The translations under genes were made by a program, and so were the position numbers. Below are positions 57,064 to 64,000 of a stretch of 64,000 bases of DNA, one piece after another. Location of the stretch: positions 1 through 64,000 of the forward strand of contig SJRY01000137.1 in the NCBI GenBank assembly GCA_011319805.1, read 5' to 3'. The notes below the pieces were generated by a model, which saw only the letters and a list, made by a program, of their open reading frames with translations, had not been told where the DNA came from and made no database searches. Within the stretch, counting starts at the first letter, position 1. Each line of letters opens with the position of its first letter. The DNA is from Macrocybe gigantea (lineage: Eukaryota; Basidiomycota; Agaricomycetes; Agaricales; Callistosporiaceae).

Positions 57064-57135
57064 GCCGCGTTGGCGTAGTGGTAGCGCGTCTCACTTGTAA
57101 TGAGAAGGTCACTCGTTCAATCCGGGTACGTGGCA
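57064..57135 (+). tRNA. tRNA-Thr (TGT)
   Basis: 72-nt cloverleaf: acceptor GCCGCGT with ACGTGGC, D-arm GCGT/GCGC, anticodon arm TCTCA-CTTGTAA-TGAGA with anticodon TGT, and T-arm ACTCG-TTCAATC-CGGGT. No intron. A T-rich stretch follows, as expected for Pol III termination. Confidence 0.95.
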
Positions 57136-57221
57136 TTGACTTCTTTTTTCATTTTTGAGGCTAAACGAATGTCTTGAACTTCGGCTTCACACGCAGGACG
57201 GTATACAACAAAGAACGGCCG

Positions 57222-60014
57222 TCACTTAAATTGCACCGTCACCTGTTGAAAATCTTCCAACATCTTCTTGATCTGCAATAGCCGTGCCTGCCTCTCTCGC
57301 CAATGCGTCCGTCTATGCACGACTGCGGGGTCCTCACTGAGCAAACTCCTCGCTCTATCTGCACTGTTGATCAAGTCTCGCGACAACGCCTTTTGAATGC
57401 TCGGAAGGACGGCCTGGTTGAGATCATGTTCGATGGCCATCGGGACATAGTCGATAATACGCTGCAAAGTTTGGTTTGGCCGAGAGCAAGTCAGAGCACT
57501 TTATCCGAGACAATTGAGAACTTACTCTGTGTGAGACCTGAAAGTAGGCTTGGACTGTTGCCATGACTTGAAGTGCATCCGAATAGGGATAGGGGCTAGT
57601 ATCAAGGTTCTTTCCAAGGTAATTCTGGCGCCAGTTCGATACCTCCCGCCTGAAGATGTCTGTGTTCCGTGTCTGAAATGGTATGTCCTCCAGTTGAAGA
57701 ATTCTTGCCAAGAAGTCCAGCGTCATGAGCCTTTGCTTTTCGAGCTCATCCTTGATAACCATGCTTCAGAGTAGAATACGGTATACCGGTGTTTCATCAG
57801 TGGCTTAGGTAGAAGAGTATGAATGCAACCGCATACCGGGCATGTTCATGAAGAACCTTGAATTGGCCGAAATGTTCCAGCATCATTTGATCAATAAACA
57901 TCGAAAGCGTAGAAAACACATTTTCGAAGCACGAATGAGCAGGACCATCCCATAATTTCGTAAAGTCGGAAATGAGCTTCTTGGTCGCGTCATAGGGTAC
58001 ATGACCAGGCAGTTCCCAGCCGATGGATCTAACAAAGAAAATCTTGAGTGCGATGTACAGTACAATGTGCAAGAACAGGGTCTACTTTTCGATAATCTCC
58101 TGGACCGACTTCAGATCCAGCGGTGGACTGATCGAGCTCATCGATGTGACATTCGAAAGGTTTATGTTGGGATACTGCATGTGATCCGGGTACGGCCTAA
58201 AATCGGGACTGGTGCGTTGAATTTCCGTTTTGAACATGTCGTAGTGACGGCGGTTAGTCTGCACAAGCGTCTTGTGGTCCTCGCCAAAAATAGCTGCCGT
58301 GAGCGCGCCAAAGAACCTGTTCATCAAAAGAGCCATGTCCGTCAGGGGGTCGTTCCCCGGTGGGTCCGGCAGCTTCTTCAGTTCAACTTCACATTCTTGT
58401 AGGAGCTCCGCGACCTTCTCGCGCATCTTTGGCAGACTAAGCATGCGTACAGATGAGCACCAGACGGAGATTGGGCCCTTCACCGATTACTCACTTGTTC
58501 TCCATGAGACCGACGAGGATTCGGCTGATGTCCTGAACGAAGCTGCGAATACCGAAACGTCTCCTGTCAAAGATGGCGTTCCAGGGGAACGTGGTGTTGA
58601 AAAAGTCTTTGGCAATGGCTTCCAGTTCCGCACGGTTTAGGCCTTGAGCTCGTTGGACATCGTCAGGAAGCCGGACGCAGTAATAACCATGTTTCAAGGG
58701 ATGGTTGGATTTTCCTTCGATTGCGTCCTTCCACCTCAGCTTCGAGCCCGTCATACCATCGGTAAGCATATCCGGTTTGGTGAGAACGGCTGCTCCAACA
58801 TGTCAGCGGAATGACGTGCAGCGCATAGACGGTCGAATACTCGCCGATGGTGCGCAATCCCTCAGGATCCGTGTCCTTGGCCAGCTTGAACGCTTGTTGG
58901 TTTTCCATGTCGTCTGCTAATCAGTTAGTCACCGAACCAGAAAATACACGTCTGTAAGAAGCATTAGCTTACCGGCCATAGGGATCGTGATTAGGATCAA
59001 TGTGGTTTCGCCACTAATCGCGTTGTCGACAAGGCCGCGAACGAGATCTATCAACTCCTGTTCCTGATTTTGAATCAAGCCTAACAGAGGAGTACCATGA
59101 ATTGCCAATGTGGACGGGATCAGGTGGCGCCTCTCACCAGGTAGGTCCACGAAAGACAATTCGGTGGCATCGGGATCCTTAACATCGACTTGGATGATGT
59201 TCTTGGAGAACTTGAGTACTTCGGAATCCGTCTTCATCAGGCTCTTGAGATCCGCTTCTGCCTTGTCCAAGAAGCTGTCTCTGGGCAGATGGGGGCTCAA
59301 AACGGCCGCTTGAGCGCGACGAATCCAGATTTCAGCGTCTTCCCGGTTAGTCAATTTTGGGCCAAAGTCCTCAATCGTCGAAGCTGAAAGATCGTCTCCG
59401 TGCGCGTCCATGATCCAGCGAATGTGAATTGAACACGACCACGTATTGGTGGAACTAGACATTGAACATTCCATCGGACACCTACGCAGGACAGCCATCG
59501 GATGCCAGAAAAGATGATGACTGGTATGTGTTATCGCGCCTAGTACACGTTCCACTGTCGCGTGGTACAGTGATCTGGTGAAGCGAGGTCAAGAAGTCGT
59601 CAGTAAATTCGATATTAAGACTCACGCCGGAGATGGCTTCCACTAGGGAACTCTTGCCCGCTAGCGCAAGCGTTTCATCTTCCGAAAAGCCCTGGATTGG
59701 CCTCAAGCTTACCAGATTGACTCCCGATGACAGCGATCCGAGGGATATCGAGATACATATCAGCCCTTGTACAAAGTTCAACGGCGACATCGAAAGAACA
59801 GGAAAGTAGGGATGTGGATCCCGTACCCGAGATCGCGGAGTTCCATATTCAACTGCATCAGTTGCTTGCACTTGCGAGCGTATTCACTACCGGAGATCGT
59901 GTCGTCCTCGATAGTAGGCGATGTAACTATGGAACTAGAAGCCGCCGTACTGCCAAAGGTCCCATTGGTATGAGGCGTAGGGCGACTGGTGGACAATCTC
60001 TTGAACTTCTTCAT
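57222..60014 (-). CDS. Dynamin-family GTPase (Mx/Drp-like)
   Basis: Twelve exons (59827-60014, 59713-59765, 59626-59660, 59540-59574, 59138-59481, 58973-59080, 58845-58916, 58495-58789, 58086-58436, 57837-58028, 57538-57763, 57222-57461) encode 712 aa. GTPase motifs: G1 GSQSAGKSS (77-85), the dynamin signature PRDSGTCTRCPMEC, G3 DLPG (216-219) and G4 TKPD (282-285). A helical stalk and a C-terminal GTPase effector region (about residues 610-712, VPMAIEHDLNQ, WRERQARLLQIKKML) follow. There is no pleckstrin-homology or proline-rich domain, so it is not a classical endocytic dynamin. It resembles the fungus-expanded Mx-like group; membrane remodelling is inferred and the organelle is unknown. 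Two introns use GC donors (58790-58844; 59482-59539). Confidence 0.91.
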
Positions 60015-61022
60015 GTCAAGTAACAGATAGTGGGGGTTGATTCGGGACGTGCTCGTGGATGACTCTTTAAATGAGCCACTTTGTGCCTTTGAAGGGCTCT
60101 CTGCAGCGCTTACGCGCGGTTCGCGAAGAACGTCGCGATGTCTTCTGTGCGAACACGTTGCATACTTCTGCAGATGATAATAACAACTATGCAGGATGGA
60201 TGGCCTCGCGAAGCAGCACAGAATGGCAGTACCGGCGCTGTTCTAAGGTTCGAGATGCGTTCAAAGAGAAGTTGTACCAATGTGATTGTTCAGGGGATGC
60301 CCAGATGCGCAAATTGAGGGCCCTAATACCTATTCTCAGTCGACAAAAGGCAACAGGGTAGAGAAAACAAAAGAAAGGTAACGATATAATCCATAGGAAT
60401 AGGAAGGAGAGAAAATAGCATCGTAAATTGAAAATGAGACGCATATCTGCGTAAATAATGTCAAATACTAGCCAAACATTATACTACCCAATGATTATAG
60501 ATTAGCGCCATCCCTCAAACGTACACGGAAGGAAGAACGGTATTTCGACTTCTCGTGGATCAAACGACTTGCAGATTGCTTCGCATTTCTGGTCCTAAGC
60601 AGCCCTAGACGTGAATAGCGAGAGGATTGCTGCTTGAATCTTTTCTGCACCTCAGGACCGAGGAGTGAATAATAGCAACGGCTTCGATGGTACGGAGTTG
60701 CTCACTCATCATGACCTCTCCAGAGAGGAGTCCTCAGCTATCTTGCGAAAGCTCGGAAGGTCGTGTCACCTGCAAGCCAGCGATGAAGGTAAACAACATG
60801 ATCATAAACATATTATCTATCTCATGAACCATGGGCTATTTTCGCTCTTTGATGACAGGTTATAGTCCAATAGCATTATATTTTGACTTGATTTGACGGA
60901 TCGTGTGTATTGGGCGTAGCTGGGGTTCCTTATCACAGACTATCAGTCTACGAATTGCCGTTCGTAAGTCTTGATCAATGTCTGCTGATTCCATCAAGTC
61001 ACATAGACAGCCTCTTCAGTCC

Positions 61023-61100
61023 CTCCTTTAACGGAGCAGGTTCTGATTAGCATCGGAAAGCCGCCTATGCATTCGTCGCTATGTAATAGGTATGCGAGTC
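61023..61100. repeat. Imperfect direct repeat, copy 1
   Basis: About 78 bp with the core CGGAGCAGGTTCTG and ATCGGAAAGCCGCCTA; matches 61566-61641 with scattered substitutions. Confidence 0.65.
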
Positions 61101-61565
61101 GGTGGTCTGTTACAAACATACCATGGATGTATCTCCCTAGAGGTCGGCAATGTCTATGGGAGTGGTTCGCAGCCTCCGGCAGCCGAGCTGCAAAAAAGTC
61201 GCAAGGTTCCACTCGAGTCCTATCCGTAGCCGTGTTTCAAGAGCCCTCATTGACTACACCGGAGGCGCGTCCCTGAACCAAGTTCAATTTCGCCAGTACA
61301 GCCATCAAACATATTGAACAACAAGTCAAGGGTGGCATCTTTCTACATCGGAAAAAGGACGACCGCGGCGAAATAAGTGCCCCTCCTGGCTATTGCAACG
61401 TATGCATCGCCTCAAGTCATGAAGATGACGACTGCGATGAGAGGTCAAGTTTGAAAGGCTTGAACGCTCGACCACGACATTGGGAACACTCCAAATTGCT
61501 GTGCATAAATCCCGATTAATGCTCGCTTATTCCACACAGAATCAGTTTGACAGCATCTCTTGTTT

Positions 61566-61641
61566 CTCCTTTCAACGGAGCAGGTTCTGGTTAACATCGG
61601 AAAGCCGCCTACGCATGCGTCGCCAATAGATATGCGGCTCG
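61566..61641. repeat. Imperfect direct repeat, copy 2
   Basis: Second copy of 61023-61100. Read on the minus strand both copies encode GGFPML-R-TCSV, but neither lies in a convincing gene. Confidence 0.65.
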
Positions 61642-62472
61642 CGATATACGCATCGAGTGATGGACCAGGAACGTCTAATAACATACATCGATATTACCGT
61701 CTTGTTGTCAATCTTCTGCATGGAATGGATTATCCTTAATGCCTCCGTCGACCATCGGCTTCTAGTGTAGCTGTTCAACGTGCTACCGTTCCACGATGAT
61801 ACCAGGTAGAAGTGTGAATTCGCGTTCAACGTGGTTTTTCCTTCGCATCCTTGACCAACCTATCTTGGAGGTACGTGCTCCGATATAACAACTCGTGCAT
61901 TGAATACACCAAACTCGGCAGTTAAGACTACCAAGACAATATGCCAGACGACGCATCCGGAAATTTTCCGAGGAATCAATTTCTGCTTCGGTGGACGACC
62001 AGCGCGCTCTTACCTCGGAAACGGTTTAAATGGAGCAAAGCACTTGGTAGTTCTGTTCTTCGTGTCGTACCATCGCTTTCTGGGGGAACTGATGTGGGGC
62101 AAACATTGTATCTACAAAACGTGCGGGGTACGACAAAGGCTGTGACACGATGTGACATATTCAAAAACAGACCTTGCTCGACAAATTGTTGTATCACAAC
62201 AAGCTAGAGCGAGTTCTAGTCATCTCTGAGCGAAACTAAGGGGCCGCCAGTCTTGAAGGTGATGTGCGAGATTATATGTGAGGCGTCCTGACAGGGTACA
62301 GGTTCTAAGGCCGTGTCGCTCACGACCGGATGCACCTCGGATGCTCGCAGCATCACCAGACGGACGATTGGAGGAAGTGCTTTTGGCGGAGGCCCGACCT
62401 TCGAGTTCCGAACTTCAAAATCGGCATGGAAAAACCTTTCTGATTGCCAGTGATTTTCCGAGGCAAAACGCG

Positions 62473-62480
62473 TATAAAAA
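62473..62480 (+). promoter_or_regulatory. TATA box of the cellobiohydrolase gene
   Basis: TATAAAAA, 64-71 nt upstream of the ATG at 62544, a typical distance for strongly expressed secreted enzymes. Confidence 0.7.
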
Positions 62481-62543
62481 CGAGAAGGCTGGCCTCCAAT
62501 GGTTCTGCGTTCCGTTCACCAGATACCTCCTGGTCTCTTGACA

Positions 62544-63984
62544 ATGCTTTCCGTTGCACTCTTATCGTTATCCCTCTTCGCCTTCGTCCGCGGCCAGCAG
62601 GTTGGCACGCAGACGGCCGAAACCCACCCCAGGATGAGCATCCAGAAGTGTGCTCGGGGCGGTAGCTGCACGACGCAGCAGGGATCCGTCGTGCTCGATT
62701 CCAACTGGCGCTGGCTCCACCGTACAAGCGATACGACAAATTGCTACACCGGTAACACCTGGGACTCCTCTATCTGCTCCAGCCCCACGACCTGCGCGCA
62801 GAATTGCGCGTTGGATGGCGCGGATTACTCTGGAACCTACGGCATCACCACCAGCGGCAACGCCCTGACCCTTAAATTCGTAACTAATGGCCCATATTCC
62901 ACTAACATCGGCTCTCGTGTCTACTTCATGAACACCGACACCACCTACCAAATGTTCAACTTGAAGAACCAAGAGTTCACCTTCGATGTCGATATGTCCA
63001 ACCTCCCTTGCGGCCTGAACGGCGCACTCTACTTCGTCGAGATGGACGCCGACGGTGGCATGTCCAAGTACTCTGGCAATAAGGCCGGTGCCAAGTATGG
63101 AACTGGCTACTGCGACTCGCAGTGCCCGCACGACATCAAGTTCATCAACGGAGAGGTACGTGACTGGTCGCTCAGTTCCGTCTCCCCATCGCTAACCCTC
63201 TGCGTCTTTCTTTGCACAGGCCAACATCCTTGGCTGGGCACCCTCGCCCAATGACTCCAACGCCGGCAAGGGCCAATATGGCACTTGCTGCAACGAGATG
63301 GACGTCTGGGAAGCCAACTCGATGGCGGCCGCCTACACTCCTCACGTTTGCACTGTCAGCGGCCAGACTCGCTGCTCTGGCAACGACTGCGGCGACGGCG
63401 ACAACAGGTACGGCGGTGTCTGCGACAAGGACGGATGCGACTTCAACTCGTTCCGCATGGGTGTCAAGAACTTCCTCGGCAAGGGCATGACCGTCAACAC
63501 GAACTCCAAGTTCACCGTCGTCACTCAGTTCCTGACGGCCGACAATACCACGAACGGCCGCTTGTCCGAAATCCGCCGCCTCTACGTCCAAAACGGCAGA
63601 GTCATCGCCAACTCCAAGACCACCATCTCCGGCTTGTCCGCGTACGACTCCGTCACCGACACTTTCTGCAATGACCAGAAGACCGCTTTCGGCGACACCA
63701 ACTCGTTCGAGCAACGCGGTGGGCTTAACGCGATGGGTCAGGCCTTCGCTAAGGGAATGGTTTTGGTCATGAGCTTGTGGGACGATCATGAGGCCAACAT
63801 GTTGTGGCTCGACAGCAACTACCCGCTCAACAAGGACGCCTCGCAACCCGGTGTTGCGCGTGGAACTTGCGCGACATCCTCCGGTGTTCCTACCGATGTT
63901 GAATCGCAGAGCCCCAACGCCTCCGTCATTTTCTCCAATATCAAGTACGGTGACATTGGTTCCACCTACACTGGCACCGCCTAA
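62544..63984 (+). CDS. cel7: GH7 cellobiohydrolase (family 7 cellulase)
   Basis: Two exons (62544-63155 and 63220-63984, 64-nt intron) encode 458 aa. An 18-residue signal peptide ([18 protein letters not shown]) precedes the mature start [11 protein letters not shown], standard for basidiomycete GH7. The catalytic motif EMDVWEAN supplies the nucleophile and acid/base glutamates; NWRWLH and [16 protein letters not shown] are further signatures, and the many Cys pairs match the family's disulfides. The enzyme processively releases cellobiose from cellulose chain ends outside the cell. It stops at GSTYTGTA with no linker or CBM1 cellulose-binding module. The TATA spacing supports the ATG at 62544 over upstream in-frame codons. 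A GTACGT follows the stop by two bases, so splicing beyond the window edge cannot be ruled out. Confidence 0.95.
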
Positions 63985-64000
63985 ACGTACGTGCTTGCCT

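Larger units (their letters stand above)
60015..62472. other. Intergenic with a duplicated segment
   Basis: About 2.4 kb without a supported gene. It includes an imperfect direct repeat (61023-61100 and 61566-61641). A 96-codon frame at 60071-60361 lacks any recognisable feature. The 3' end is the cellobiohydrolase promoter. Confidence 0.4.

Overview
The window looks like nuclear DNA of a filamentous basidiomycete, most likely a wood- or litter-decaying agaricomycete. Genes are split by many very short introns (mostly 47-70 nt), and the content includes a GH7 cellobiohydrolase, a laccase, four fungal BTB/POZ proteins and two copies of a fungus-type Cys/His zinc-finger protein. The species cannot be named from this. 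Exon structures were worked out by hand from splice signals, frame continuity, family knowledge and paralog comparison.

Layout. 0.8-6.1 kb: two BTB/POZ paralogs on the plus strand flank a secreted alpha/beta-hydrolase on the minus strand. 6.5-15.4 kb: two paralogous zinc-finger genes (minus) surround a small inverted-repeat element carrying a CENP-B-type helix-turn-helix fragment, and the gene for the eEF1A methyltransferase EFM7. 15.4-20.1 kb: no convincing gene. 20.2-27.9 kb: a third BTB gene, the spindle-checkpoint gene MAD1, and head-to-head with it a DUF262 (GmrS/ParB-fold) gene with tiny exons. 31.3-38.0 kb: phosphatidylserine decarboxylase, an intron-containing tRNA-Met, an unidentified 489-aa protein, a fourth BTB gene (inverted paralog of the third) and a mitochondrial cyclophilin. 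42.7-49.2 kb: a lactam-utilisation pair, lamB (LamB/YcsF) followed by lamA, a 20-exon biotin-dependent carboxylase. 50.1-55.6 kb: a 21-exon laccase, a phytanoyl-CoA-dioxygenase-like protein and an AIM18-type chalcone-isomerase-fold protein. 57.1-60.0 kb: tRNA-Thr and a dynamin-family GTPase. 62.5-64.0 kb: a complete GH7 cellobiohydrolase.

How it fits together. Housekeeping genes (EFM7, MAD1, PSD, cyclophilin, AIM18-like, dynamin, tRNAs) alternate with lineage-specific families and secreted decay enzymes. lamB and lamA form the one clear pathway cluster; they are expected to act together in carboxylation-dependent opening of small lactams such as 2-pyrrolidinone or 5-oxoproline.

Most unusual features: six GC-AG introns among roughly 110, frequent AAG acceptors, three successive introns of one gene that look homologous to each other, exons as short as 7 nt, a 36-bp near-perfect inverted repeat pair, and several breaks of reading frame that would each be repaired by one extra base in or next to a homopolymer.
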